A stretch of DNA of 64,000 nt, from assembly GCF_018613715.1 (NCBI RefSeq), contig NZ_JAGGPT010000010.1, positions 62,001 to 126,000 of the forward strand, read 5' to 3'. Source of the stretch: Chryseobacterium sp. ISL-6 (GTDB lineage: Bacteria > Bacteroidota > Bacteroidia > Flavobacteriales > Weeksellaceae). The notes under the pieces were generated by a model. The model searched no databases. It was not told where the DNA came from and was given only the letters and a program-made list of their open reading frames with translations. Within the stretch, counting starts at the first letter, position 1. Every line of letters starts with the position of its first letter. This document shows, piece after piece, positions 1 through 9,607 of this stretch. The position numbers and the translations under genes were made by a program.

Positions 1-280
1 GCGGGAGTTGTTTGTGGAGGAAAAGATACCCATCTGTGGTTTATTGAAAACTCCAGAATTCATGCCAGCATGATTATAAAGAACATATTGGCGACTCTTT
101 CATCTCTTGGTTGATCACAAAGACACAACTTTTCTCCAATTCTGAGTTTTTAAGATTTGGCCGTCATTGGTAGCGAAGCGAAGCAATCTCAATCATGATT
201 CCAAGGGAAACGGAAGATGAAAATCCAACCCATTTCAAGTAAAAACAAGAAAAATACACTAAGGTCCCAACATTAAAATA
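1..280. other. left edge, no complete gene recognised
   Basis: No full gene is visible. Bases 2-73 stay open on the plus strand and end in TGA, encoding about 23 residues that could be the C-terminus of a gene lying to the left, but the tail is too short to assign. The rest is non-coding and AT-rich apart from a short GC-richer repeat at 162-190. Confidence 0.4.
162..190. repeat. degenerate REP-like intergenic repeat
   Basis: The sequence resembles the GTCATTGCGAG...GAAGCAATCTC type of intergenic repeat that I recall from many bacterial genomes, including Bacteroidota. It contains the tandem GCGAAGCGAAGC and ends in CAATCTC. It lies between genes, beyond the 3' end of the TonB receptor. The family assignment is from memory; only the local sequence is seen. 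Confidence 0.4.
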
Positions 281-2311
281 CTAAAAATCGGCTTTTACAC
301 CAAAAATAAAATTCCGTTTTGCAGCCGGATTGTAAAAGCGGTTGCCAAATGCATTGGTATCAAATCCTAAAACATAATCTGTATTATACAGGTTTTGAAT
401 CTGAAGATATACATCGAGTTTTGTTTTTTGAAATTGAACAGGAACCCTGAATTGTAAATTACCAATGAGTGTTGATGTAGACCATACTGAATTGGCGTCG
501 TTCAAAGGAATTTTTGAAGTATAGAAATGAGAATAATCAATAGAAATGATTTTTAAAACCATGAAATTGAGCAAACTATTTATTGTCGTTGCAGGAACCC
601 CTGTTAAGCTATTTCCAGAAAAATCCTTGTTATCCTGTTTATAATCTTCAAATCTAAATCTATAAAAACTACCGGAAAGTCTGAATTTGAAATGATTCAA
701 CACTTCACTGCGAAAGTTGAAATTCTTTGATTCTATTAAGGTTTCAAATCCTCTTTGAACAGTACTTCCCTGGTTAATAAAAAATTCCTGTCCCTTTTCA
801 TTTTGTCTTCTCACAATAGCATTCTTCATTCTGAAATCAAAATAGCTTCCTTCTACGAACAAAATATCGCCAAATTGTTTTCGGATTCCAATCTCCTTAT
901 TCCAACCATATTCAGGAGCAAGATTCAGATTGAACTGCTGATCAGAAGATCGGATCTCTTCATTTGTCGGAGCCGAATTTCCCTTTCCGGCTTTCACTCT
1001 TACAGAAAATCCTTTTGTTATAAGATAGGTCAACCCAATGTTTGGAAGCCATTGTTTTTTAAAATTTATCTCTCCACTTTCATTACTTGGATATACCCTA
1101 TCCCATTGGTATGAATTTGAATTCAGGCATACTGAAATATCTGTAAATAATTTTTCATTAAAACTAAATTTTTGTGAAAGGAAATAAAATCCGGATCTGT
1201 TCCTTAGTTTGTCAAAATTTTGAGAACTTCCTTCTGATCCCATATTGTTATCATAATTTTTAACCAGAATGGAATTAATCCCACCTTCAAATCCAAATCG
1301 CCATGCCATTTCAACTTTATCCCAGTGTTCTGTATAATTAAGATGGGTTCGCAATGCAAAATTTTGTTCAAATCTATTTTCAAAATTGGTAATAAAAGGA
1401 TTTTCAAAATCAACATATGAACCTTGCAACATCATGAAATGTGAAAGTTTCGGACTAAGTTCCAGTTGATGAGAAATTCCTGCAAGAATCATTTTATTTC
1501 TTATTCCCGCATTTTGCTCACTGGCACCAGGGATTGTAGTGGTCGCTGGTCTTGACTGTTTCCTATCCACCTGCATTTGTTCTAATGTAAGGCCACCAGG
1601 TGTTTGATAATCAAGATCAGAAAATAAAAGCATGGTATTCAATGATGCTTTTTTAGTATATTGAAATCTGTCTTTAAAAAAAATCTGTTTCCTCTCTACA
1701 GCAGATTGTTTTCGATAAGAATCCGTTCTGTAATAATTCTGAAAAATTTCAAAAAAATGCTTTCCCAATTGCTTTGAAAGGTCAAAGCTTTGGTTAAATG
1801 CCCCATAACTACCGACAGAAAGATGAGCAGATAAATTTTCTGAAGATCTTGTCTGAAGAAGAAGTGTCCCACCAGTTGCAGCCCCATAATCACCTCCTTC
1901 TGGCCCCTTATATATTTCTATCCTATCGATCAATTCAGGGGAGATGAGATTAAAATAGGTATTTCCCGAAGCATCAGACAGGATAAAGTCATCCAGGTAT
2001 ACTTTAATATTTCTTACCCCAAAAGGTGATCTTAGCGTGCTTCCACGCACCGAAATCCTGTAACTTCCAGGAGAACGTTCTTCTATTCTTGCTCCAGCGA
2101 TCTGATTAATGGATTCAAGCATTCTCTCTGGTGTGTTCTGACGGAGAAGCGCTTCTGAAATTACAGAAACAGATTTTGTAGAGGTTATATAAGTAGTTGG
2201 CTTTTTATATGCATCAATTTTCACTTCTGAGATCAGTTCAGCAGAATCTCTTTTTTGTGAAGAGAAAAATGGGCAAGCAATGATAAAGAGTAAGAAGCAG
2301 ATCCTCACCAT
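281..2311 (-). CDS. TonB-dependent outer membrane receptor
   Basis: The protein has 676 residues: a hydrophobic signal peptide (about residues 1-18), a plug domain (about 45-155) with the typical VRGSTLRSPFG and IEIYKGPEGGDYG segments, and a beta-barrel ending in phenylalanine (VKADF), as outer-membrane barrels do. There is no N-terminal carboxypeptidase-like domain and no STN domain. It should import a scarce ligand such as an iron chelate, cobalamin or another metal complex in a TonB/ExbBD-dependent way. The substrate cannot be read from the sequence. It lies 24 bp downstream of an MFS transporter on the same strand, so the pair probably forms an outer and inner membrane transport unit. Confidence 0.9.
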   Translation of the reverse strand: MVRICFLLFIIACPFFSSQKRDSAELISEVKIDAYKKPTTYITSTKSVSVISEALLRQNTPERMLESINQIAGARIEERSPGSYRISVRGSTLRSPFGVRNIKVYLDDFILSDASGNTYFNLISPELIDRIEIYKGPEGGDYGAATGGTLLLQTRSSENLSAHLSVGSYGAFNQSFDLSKQLGKHFFEIFQNYYRTDSYRKQSAVERKQIFFKDRFQYTKKASLNTMLLFSDLDYQTPGGLTLEQMQVDRKQSRPATTTIPGASEQNAGIRNKMILAGISHQLELSPKLSHFMMLQGSYVDFENPFITNFENRFEQNFALRTHLNYTEHWDKVEMAWRFGFEGGINSILVKNYDNNMGSEGSSQNFDKLRNRSGFYFLSQKFSFNEKLFTDISVCLNSNSYQWDRVYPSNESGEINFKKQWLPNIGLTYLITKGFSVRVKAGKGNSAPTNEEIRSSDQQFNLNLAPEYGWNKEIGIRKQFGDILFVEGSYFDFRMKNAIVRRQNEKGQEFFINQGSTVQRGFETLIESKNFNFRSEVLNHFKFRLSGSFYRFRFEDYKQDNKDFSGNSLTGVPATTINSLLNFMVLKIISIDYSHFYTSKIPLNDANSVWSTSTLIGNLQFRVPVQFQKTKLDVYLQIQNLYNTDYVLGFDTNAFGNRFYNPAAKRNFIFGVKADF

Positions 2312-2335
2312 CCTACAAAACTAGTAAATGATTCT

Positions 2336-3571
2336 TTAAACTGTTTCCTCTTTTGAGTTTTTTTCAGCTAACATCCATGGAACAATAAAATAAAAAGCAA
2401 TGGCAATTAGAGTTGCAAGAGCTCCGGTACCTATCCATAATACTGTAAATCCAAATTTCTCAGCAATTAAAGTTCCTACGTAAGGAGTTACAATAAACGC
2501 AATGGAAAAAGACATTCCATTTAATCCCATATAAGCTCCTTTATTATTGGCTCCTGATCTTAAGGCAGTAATAGTAGACATAAAAGGAAGTGTCCATATC
2601 TCGCCAATACATAAGATGGTCATTGAAATAAGCAATGTTATGATACTATAATCAAACGCCATCATTGCATATGAAAAACCACATAAGAAAGTTCCTAAAA
2701 GCATCGTAACACCTAATTTAAAATACTTTTCAGCAATTTGTACAAAGGACATTTCCAGCAATACAATCAGAAAACCGCTGTATCCTAATAAATAACCGAT
2801 ATGCTCCTGGCTAAGATGTGCCGTGTCTTTATAGAAAATAGTCAGTGTACTGAATAACTGAAAAAAACATATGGCAAACAGCATACAAAAGAAACAGTAT
2901 ATCAAGAATTTTCCATCCCGATAAGGTGACCCTTCTTTGGCAATAGCAATAGTTTCTTTTACTTTTTTAGCTTTCCTAGTTGCTAATTTATCTCGTTTTC
3001 TAAAAAATACAACATAGGTTATTCCTGCTATAAGTGCTCCCAAAGCATTGCTATAAAATAGAAACTCATAAGAAATAGCAGATAAAATACCTCCTAAAGC
3101 CGGACCTATTGAAAATCCTAAATTCACGGCCATTCTATTCAACGAAAAGGCCCTGGTGATATTTTCAGGTCTCGCATATTTAGTGATCGCTACTGAGTTG
3201 GCAGGACGGAAAGTCTCACTTACAATACTCTGTGCCAAAATAATTCCCGCTAACCCTACTTCTGTTGTAAAGAGAGGAATCATACAAAATAAAGGAACAC
3301 TGAGTAGCAAGCTTAAACTCTGAACTTTATACTCACCGATCTTATCGGTAATCATCCCTCCAAGCCATGAACCTATTACAGAACCAATTCCAAAAAAGCT
3401 CAGGACTATTCCTGAATTTTCAATACTGAAATTCAAATGAGCAGTCATATATACTCCCAAAAAAGGAAGTACCATAGAGCCGGCACGGTTGATAAGCATT
3501 ACCAATGCCAACATCCAGCTTTCTTTAGAAAGCCCTTTAAAGGAGCTTGTATAGATACTTAATAATTTCAC
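2336..3571 (-). CDS. MFS transporter
   Basis: This is a major facilitator superfamily permease of about 411 residues with roughly 12 hydrophobic helices. It has the loop 2-3 signature region (GSWLGGMITDKIGEYK) that is typical of MFS drug/proton antiporters and siderophore exporters. The frame is open to 3691, but the extra 40 residues are a low-quality hydrophobic extension. The GTG at 3571 gives the N-terminus VKLLSIYTSSFKGL, which fits the family better. It precedes the TonB receptor by 24 bp, suggesting a two-gene operon. Substrate unknown; export of a siderophore or uptake of the receptor's ligand are both possible. Confidence 0.85.
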   Translation of the reverse strand: MKLLSIYTSSFKGLSKESWMLALVMLINRAGSMVLPFLGVYMTAHLNFSIENSGIVLSFFGIGSVIGSWLGGMITDKIGEYKVQSLSLLLSVPLFCMIPLFTTEVGLAGIILAQSIVSETFRPANSVAITKYARPENITRAFSLNRMAVNLGFSIGPALGGILSAISYEFLFYSNALGALIAGITYVVFFRKRDKLATRKAKKVKETIAIAKEGSPYRDGKFLIYCFFCMLFAICFFQLFSTLTIFYKDTAHLSQEHIGYLLGYSGFLIVLLEMSFVQIAEKYFKLGVTMLLGTFLCGFSYAMMAFDYSIITLLISMTILCIGEIWTLPFMSTITALRSGANNKGAYMGLNGMSFSIAFIVTPYVGTLIAEKFGFTVLWIGTGALATLIAIAFYFIVPWMLAEKNSKEETV

Positions 3572-3810
3572 GGATTTTGTTTGGGGAAAAATTAGAAGAC
3601 ACAAAATTAGGTAAATTAAGCCAGAGCATAAACGTAAAATCCTAATTTTTATGAAGAAATAAAAAACAAAGTGAAAATGATAAAAAAACAAGTATTATTT
3701 TAACTCATTGCCTTATTTCAATTTTATAAAATTCGTAAATTGCAGTTAAAGCAAGATTCATTATACAAATCTTTAGGATCTAACTAAATTAAAATCAACT
3801 CAATATTAGA

Positions 3811-4686
3811 ATGATAACTTACGAAAATTTACAGGATACCTTATCATTTTATAGTATAGATTGTCATAAATCCTATTATATTTCTTCCGGAAAAACAATT
3901 TTTGAGTTTCCCGACGCTCCTTTCAGGATGGATTATTATGCCATCTGCATTTGCACTGGTGGTGAAATAGATCTTGAAATAGACAGTAATCAATATCATC
4001 TGGGAATTAACAGCTGTCTTATTTCAGCGCCTTCTACTATTGTCAGGTTTATGAATACCCATAAGGACTTCACCATGAAGTTGTTATTTTTTGATAAGAA
4101 TTTTTTACTCAAAAACATCTCAGATCCTTTTATCATTGAGAAAATGAATTTATTTCACAACAATTCTTATAGTCTTTTAAAAACAAACAATAAAAATGCA
4201 TCTATACTAATAGACTTAATGGGATATATGGAAAAAAAAGCAGAGCAAAAAGGAAAATATTCTGAAGAAATTATCAGAACTACCATTTTTAATCTGCTAT
4301 TGGAAGTTGCCGAAATACTCAACAATGCGGACGATAACCTTGAAGAAAAAGAAGAAGGAAAGATCGATCTATATCTTAGGTTTTGCAAATTAGTCCGTGA
4401 AAACATCCACCACTACAGAACAGTGCAGCTTTATGCTGATCATCTTTTTGTTTCAAGTAAATATCTTATAGAGATCGTAAAAAAGGCAACCGGAAAAACA
4501 CCTCATGAAGTGATAGATGAAGCATTATTAAAGGAAGCATATGTTTTACTTGGAACTCCTGAGATAACGATATCAGAGATATCCTTTCAGCTTCAGTTCA
4601 ATTCTTCGTCAGCCTTTGGCCGTTTTTTCAAAAAACAGACTTCTCTTTCCCCTTCTGAATATCGGAAAAAAAAAATTCAGCCTTAA
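3811..4686 (+). CDS. AraC family transcriptional regulator
   Basis: The protein has 291 residues. The N-terminal part is a cupin-like sensing domain and the C-terminal ~100 residues (about 190-290) form a double helix-turn-helix AraC domain, with the second helix in the segment SSSAFGRFFKKQTSLSPSEYR. It lies 90 bp upstream of the oleate hydratase gene on the same strand. Two 13-14 bp direct repeats, 22 bp apart, lie just ahead of that gene's putative promoter, and AraC proteins commonly bind such repeats. It is therefore the likely activator of the hydratase, perhaps responding to a fatty acid. That ligand is a guess from context. Confidence 0.88.
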   Translation: MITYENLQDTLSFYSIDCHKSYYISSGKTIFEFPDAPFRMDYYAICICTGGEIDLEIDSNQYHLGINSCLISAPSTIVRFMNTHKDFTMKLLFFDKNFLLKNISDPFIIEKMNLFHNNSYSLLKTNNKNASILIDLMGYMEKKAEQKGKYSEEIIRTTIFNLLLEVAEILNNADDNLEEKEEGKIDLYLRFCKLVRENIHHYRTVQLYADHLFVSSKYLIEIVKKATGKTPHEVIDEALLKEAYVLLGTPEITISEISFQLQFNSSSAFGRFFKKQTSLSPSEYRKKKIQP

Positions 4687-4688
4687 GA

Positions 4689-4750
4689 ATTAGGGGATAT
4701 TAATTCTGACATTAGGGACATATTGCCCCTCTAGAATAGATGTACCTTTA
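4689..4750 (+). promoter_or_regulatory. candidate AraC operator and promoter of oleate hydratase gene
   Basis: ATTAGGGGATATT (4689-4701) recurs as ATTAGGGACATATT (4711-4724), an offset of 22 bp, about two helical turns, on the same face of DNA. Immediately after come TTG (4723-4725), a 17-nt spacer and TACCTTTA (4743-4750), one base off the Bacteroidota -7 box TAnnTTTG. The start codon follows at 4777. The layout matches class II activation by an AraC protein. Binding is inferred. Confidence 0.5.
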
Positions 4751-4776
4751 TTCTGTTAATAAAAAAACAATATAAA

Positions 4777-6717
4777 ATGAGTACGATCAATTCTAAATTC
4801 GACAAAGTTTTAAAAGCTTCAAATGAGTATGGAAAAGTAAATCACGAACCAGATTCAAGCAAGGAAGTTCAAATTAACACCCCCGGAAAGACAATGCCTT
4901 TTTCCGATCAGATTGGAAACTATCAACGTAATAAAGGTATTCCTACCCAATCCTACGAAAACAGTAAAATCTATATTGTAGGAAGTGGTATTGCAGGAAT
5001 GGCTACAGCCTATTACTTTATCCGTGACGGACATGTTCCCGGAAAAAATATAATTTTCTTAGATCAATTGCATATAGATGGAGGTTCATTGGATGGTGCG
5101 GGAAATCCAGAGGATGGATATATTATTCGTGGTGGTCGTGAGATGGATATGACTTACGAAAATCTTTGGGATCTTTTCCAGGATATTCCTGCTGTAGAAC
5201 TACCCGCTCCTTATACTGTTTTAGATGAATACCGTCTTGTAAATGATAATGATCCTAATTATTCCAAAGCAAGATTAATTCATAATCAGGGACAGGTACA
5301 GGATTTCAGTAAATTCGGATTGGAAAAAAAAGATCAGCTTGCTATTATAAAGCTTTTATTAAAGAAAAAAGAAGAGCTTGATGATCTATCAATTGAGGAT
5401 TATTTCAGTGAATCGTTTTTAAACAGCAATTTCTGGTTTTTCTGGCGGTCTATGTTTGCTTTTGAAAATTGGCACAGTTTATTGGAATTAAAACTTTATA
5501 TGCACAAATTTCTACATGCCATAGATGGTATGAAAGACTTCTCATGTTTAGTGTTTCCGAAGTATAATCAGTATGATACTTTCGTAACTCCATTAAGAAA
5601 ATTCCTCACTGAAAAAGGGGTACAAATCCAATTAAATACACTGGTTAAAGATTTGGATATCCACATTAATACCGAAGGAAAAGTAGTTGAAGGTATTCTT
5701 ACAGAGCAGGATGGTAAGGAAGTAGAAATCCCTGTGGGTAAAGATGATTATGTGATCGTAACAACAGGATCTATGACCGAAAGCACTTTCTATGGAGATA
5801 ACAAAAAAGCTCCAATTATCAATATCGATAATAGTACAAGCGGACAAAGTGCCGGATGGATGCTATGGAAAAACCTCGCTGCAAAATCAGAAGTATTTGG
5901 AAAACCTGAAAAATTCTGTAGTAATATTGAAAAATCTGCCTGGGAATCTGCAACGCTTACCTGTAAACCTTCGGCTTTTGTTGATAAATTAAAAGAACTA
6001 TCCGTTAATGATCCCTATTCAGGAAGAACAGTTACGGGAGGCATCATTACCATTACAGATTCTAACTGGGTGATGAGTTTTACCTGCAACAGACAGCCCC
6101 ATTTTCCAACCCAACCTGACGATGTCCTTGTTCTTTGGGTATATTCATTACTAATGGATAAACAGGGTAATTATGTAAAGAAAACGATGCCTGAATGTAC
6201 AGGGGATGAAATTTTAGCTGAACTATGTTATCATCTTGGAATTATTGATCAGCTGGACAATGTCATTGAAAACACAATCGTTCGATCTTCATTTATGCCT
6301 TATATCACTTCGATGTTTATGCCGAGAGCAAAAGGTGACCGTCCAAGAGTCGTTCCAGAAGGCTGTAAAAATTTAGCTTTGGTGGGACAATTTGTAGAAA
6401 CCAATAATGATGTGGTATTTACTATGGAGAGCTCTATAAGGACTGGAAGATTAGCGGTCTATAATTTACTCAACCTGAATAAACAGGTTCCGGATATAAA
6501 TCCTTTGCAGTATGACATCCGTCATCTTCTAAAAGCAACCCAAGCCTTAAATGACTATCAACCGTTCCTTGGTGAGGGAATTCTAAGAAGAATATTAAAA
6601 GGAACTTATTTTGAACATATCCTGGTCAATAATCCGGTAGAAAAAGAAGAGCATGAATCCTTTTTTATGGAGCAAATCAATAAATTCCAGGACTGGATTA
6701 AAGGTATAAAAAGTTAA
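4777..6717 (+). CDS. ohyA: oleate hydratase (FAD-dependent)
   Basis: The protein has 646 residues, the length I recall for the Elizabethkingia meningoseptica enzyme. It adds water across the cis-9 double bond of oleate to give 10-hydroxystearate; FAD has a structural role. A Rossmann motif GSGIAG is at residues 69-74. The catalytic pair known from the Elizabethkingia enzyme is in place: Glu122 in the RGGREMDM motif and Tyr241 in KLYMHKF. The family acts on host-derived or environmental unsaturated fatty acids and is often linked to detoxification. It follows an AraC regulator and precedes a dehydrogenase by 78 bp, so a small fatty-acid operon is likely. Confidence 0.97.
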   Translation: MSTINSKFDKVLKASNEYGKVNHEPDSSKEVQINTPGKTMPFSDQIGNYQRNKGIPTQSYENSKIYIVGSGIAGMATAYYFIRDGHVPGKNIIFLDQLHIDGGSLDGAGNPEDGYIIRGGREMDMTYENLWDLFQDIPAVELPAPYTVLDEYRLVNDNDPNYSKARLIHNQGQVQDFSKFGLEKKDQLAIIKLLLKKKEELDDLSIEDYFSESFLNSNFWFFWRSMFAFENWHSLLELKLYMHKFLHAIDGMKDFSCLVFPKYNQYDTFVTPLRKFLTEKGVQIQLNTLVKDLDIHINTEGKVVEGILTEQDGKEVEIPVGKDDYVIVTTGSMTESTFYGDNKKAPIINIDNSTSGQSAGWMLWKNLAAKSEVFGKPEKFCSNIEKSAWESATLTCKPSAFVDKLKELSVNDPYSGRTVTGGIITITDSNWVMSFTCNRQPHFPTQPDDVLVLWVYSLLMDKQGNYVKKTMPECTGDEILAELCYHLGIIDQLDNVIENTIVRSSFMPYITSMFMPRAKGDRPRVVPEGCKNLALVGQFVETNNDVVFTMESSIRTGRLAVYNLLNLNKQVPDINPLQYDIRHLLKATQALNDYQPFLGEGILRRILKGTYFEHILVNNPVEKEEHESFFMEQINKFQDWIKGIKS

Positions 6718-6795
6718 AATAAATTTTATGAAAACCGGACGTACCATTGTTCGGTTTTTAATTCTTACTAATATGGTTTATTAAATTTAAATTTT

Positions 6796-7692
6796 ATGAA
6801 TTTTAAAAATGTAACTGTTGCCGGTAGCGGTGTATTGGGATATCAAATAGCTTTTCAAGCAGCTTTTTATGGCTTCAATGTCACAGTTTATGATATCAGT
6901 GACGAAATCTTAGAAAAGGCAAAGACAAAATTCAATATACTTAGTGAAGCTTTTAAAAAAGGTTTAAATGCCACTCAGAAGCAACTGAACGTGGCATTTA
7001 AAAACCTAAATTATACTTCTGATCTTTCGGCAGCATTAAAAAACGCTGATCTATTGATAGAAGCTGTTCCTGAAAACCTTAAGATCAAAATTGATTTTTA
7101 CCAAAAGGTATCAAAAGTCGCTCCTGAAAAAACGGTATTTGCAACGAACTCTTCATCATTACTTCCCAGTAAGCTTGCAAAAAAAACAGGAAGACCAGAA
7201 AAGTTTATTGCATTACATTTCGCCAATGAAATCTGGAAACATAATACCGGAGAGGTAATGAAACATCCTGAAACATCAGCAGAGGTTTTTAATGCTGTCA
7301 TTGACTTTGCCAAAGCAATTGGAATGGTTGCACTTCCTATCCATAAAGAACAGCCTGGATATATCGTCAATTCGTTATTAATGCCTTTACTAAGTTCTGC
7401 ATTAGAGTTGTGGGTGAACAAGATATCAGATATTAAAACCATTGATAAAACATGGATGGTAGCAACTGGAGCACCAATGGGTCCTTTTGGAATAATGGAT
7501 GTAGTTGGTATTACTACAGTTTATAACATCAATAAAATAGCAGCAGATTCCACAAAATCTTCTATTAAAATTAAAATTTCAAAGAAATTAAAGAAGGAGT
7601 ACGTGGATAAAGGGAAATTAGGTATTGTTTCTGGAAAGGGGTTTTATGCTTACCCTGATCCGGCATTTGAAAAGAAAAATTTCCTGAAGTAA
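6796..7692 (+). CDS. 3-hydroxyacyl-CoA dehydrogenase family protein
   Basis: The protein has 298 residues. An N-terminal Rossmann domain with the NAD motif AGSGVLG (residues 9-15) is followed by the helical 3-hydroxyacyl-CoA dehydrogenase C-terminal domain. The NSSSLLPS and catalytic-His regions are present, with His141. However, the usual HFFNP motif reads HFANEIW, so substrate or chemistry may differ from classical 3-hydroxybutyryl-CoA dehydrogenases. It lies 78 bp after oleate hydratase. It may process hydroxy fatty acids, either in beta-oxidation or by oxidising a hydroxy group to a ketone. The role is inferred from context; the fold assignment is firm. Confidence 0.88.
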   Translation: MNFKNVTVAGSGVLGYQIAFQAAFYGFNVTVYDISDEILEKAKTKFNILSEAFKKGLNATQKQLNVAFKNLNYTSDLSAALKNADLLIEAVPENLKIKIDFYQKVSKVAPEKTVFATNSSSLLPSKLAKKTGRPEKFIALHFANEIWKHNTGEVMKHPETSAEVFNAVIDFAKAIGMVALPIHKEQPGYIVNSLLMPLLSSALELWVNKISDIKTIDKTWMVATGAPMGPFGIMDVVGITTVYNINKIAADSTKSSIKIKISKKLKKEYVDKGKLGIVSGKGFYAYPDPAFEKKNFLK

Positions 7693-7733
7693 TGTCATTT
7701 ATTTTCTAAGCCTAAATGAAACATGTAAAAATA

Positions 7734-7764
7734 AAAACAGGACCTAAAAAATAGATCCTGTTTT
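7734..7764. terminator. bidirectional terminator
   Basis: AAAACAGGA (7734-7742) pairs with TCCTGTTTT (7756-7764) around a 13-nt loop. A-rich and T-rich flanks lie on both sides between the convergent dehydrogenase and glnS genes. Confidence 0.75.
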
Positions 7765-7783
7765 ATTTTATATTGGAATGATC

Positions 7784-9457
7784 CTACTCTGGTTTGTAAG
7801 AATCTTTCAATGTTACCGTACGGTTAAATACCAAATTAGATTCTGTAGAATCCTGATCTTTCGTGAAGTATCCAATTCTTTGGAACTGAAGTGGTTCACC
7901 TACTGCTACATCTTTCAGACTTGGTTCAGCAAATCCTTGAATTGTTGACACAGATTCAGGATTGATGAAGTTTAAGAAATCAACATCTTTCTCAGCATCA
8001 GGCTGTTCTACAGTAAATAACTGATCATAAATTTTTACTTCTACAGGAATTGCATGTTTTGCTGATACCCAGTGCAGCGTACCTTTTACTTTTCTTAAGC
8101 TCTCTTCTGTTCCACTTCCAGACTTACTCTTCTCATCGTAAGTAGCGTAAATAGTTGTGATCTCTCCGTTCTCATCTTTCTCCACTCTTTCAGCTTTGAT
8201 AATATACGCGGATTTTAAACGAACTTCACCTCCTAACTTTAATCTGAAGAACTTATTGTTTGCCTCTTCCTTAAAATCTTCACGTTCAATATATAATTCT
8301 CTTGAAAAAGGGACTTCTCTTGTTCCTGCATTTTCCTGTTCAGGATTATTTTCAGTTTCCAACCATTCTTCCTGTCCTTCAGGGTAGTTTTCGATCACTA
8401 ATTTTACAGGATCTACCACAGCCATCACACGTTTAGCTACTTTATTCAGGTCTTCACGAACACAGAAATCCAATAACTGAATTTCAATCAGATTTTCTCT
8501 TTTTGCTACCCCAACTTTATCAATAAAGTTTCTGATAGAAGCTGGTGTAAATCCTTTTCTACGCATTCCTGAAATAGTAGGCATCCTAGGATCATCCCAG
8601 CCTGTTACCACCTTCTCAGCAACTAACCTTTGCAGTTTTCTTTTAGAAGTAATCATGTACGTAACATTCATCCTTGCAAATTCTCTCTGTTTTGGCGCTA
8701 CTTTAGGCTCTTCATATACCTGATCTAAATACCAGTTGTAAAGTGGTCTGTGGTTTTCAAATTCCAAAGAACACAATGAGTGAGATACCTGCTCCAAATA
8801 ATCCGATTCTCCATGCGCCCAGTCATACATTGGATAGATTTTCCATTGTGTCCCTGTTCTGTGGTGGGGTCTTTTCAATATTCTGTACATCACAGGATCA
8901 CGCATATTCATATTTGGCGAGATCATATCAATCTTAGCACGAAGAGACATCGTACCTTCTTCAAATTCTCCATTTTTCATTCTTTCGAATAAATCAATAG
9001 ATTCTTCTACAGGACGATTTCTGAATGGAGATTCAACTCCTGGCTCTGCAGGGTTTTTTCTCTGTTCTGTAATTACTTCTGATGGTTGCTCATCTACATA
9101 AGCTTTCCCTTCTTTAATAAGTCTAACAGCCCAATCATAAAGCTGCTGGAAGTAGTCGGATGCATACAATTCTTTATCCCATTTGAAACCTAGCCATTCT
9201 ACATCTTTTTTGATGGAATCCACAAATTCCTGCTCTTCTTTTTCAGGATTTGTATCATCGAAACGAAGGTTTACGGGAGCATTGTATTTTTCACCCAACC
9301 CAAAGTTGATGCAGATCGCTTTTGTGTGCCCTACATGCAGATACCCATTAGGTTCAGGGGGAAAACGGAAACGGATTTGATCTCTATTCAAACCGTTTAC
9401 CAAATCATCTTCTATAATTTGCTCAATAAAATTGAGTGATTTTTTTTCTTCTTCCAT
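7784..9457 (-). CDS. glnS: glutamine--tRNA ligase
   Basis: This is a class I aminoacyl-tRNA synthetase of 557 residues that charges tRNA-Gln. The HIGH motif appears as PPEPNGYLHVGHTKA near the N-terminus, and the KMSKS loop as ITSKRKLQRL. The anticodon-binding beta-barrels fill the C-terminal third. The frame is open 12 residues further upstream, to 9493, but the ATG at 9457 (MEEEKKSLNF) matches the family start. Its presence implies direct Gln charging, as is usual in Flavobacteriia. It stands alone, convergent with the fatty-acid operon. Confidence 0.96.
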   Translation of the reverse strand: MEEEKKSLNFIEQIIEDDLVNGLNRDQIRFRFPPEPNGYLHVGHTKAICINFGLGEKYNAPVNLRFDDTNPEKEEQEFVDSIKKDVEWLGFKWDKELYASDYFQQLYDWAVRLIKEGKAYVDEQPSEVITEQRKNPAEPGVESPFRNRPVEESIDLFERMKNGEFEEGTMSLRAKIDMISPNMNMRDPVMYRILKRPHHRTGTQWKIYPMYDWAHGESDYLEQVSHSLCSLEFENHRPLYNWYLDQVYEEPKVAPKQREFARMNVTYMITSKRKLQRLVAEKVVTGWDDPRMPTISGMRRKGFTPASIRNFIDKVGVAKRENLIEIQLLDFCVREDLNKVAKRVMAVVDPVKLVIENYPEGQEEWLETENNPEQENAGTREVPFSRELYIEREDFKEEANNKFFRLKLGGEVRLKSAYIIKAERVEKDENGEITTIYATYDEKSKSGSGTEESLRKVKGTLHWVSAKHAIPVEVKIYDQLFTVEQPDAEKDVDFLNFINPESVSTIQGFAEPSLKDVAVGEPLQFQRIGYFTKDQDSTESNLVFNRTVTLKDSYKPE

Positions 9458-9607
9458 TAAATTAACTTTATAAAGCTCGTGGACTTTGTGCAAATTTAGC
9501 GAAAATTTAGGGTTTATGAAAGTAATGAATGAAAACTACAATGAACTATTATCCAATAATTTTTCCGAAATTTATAAAGTTAAAAACCACTCACAAAATC
9601 ATTCATT

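Noticed and set aside
3572..3691. N-terminal extension of the MFS transporter
   Set aside because: Adds an extra hydrophobic segment not found in the family; GTG at 3571 gives a usual N-terminus.
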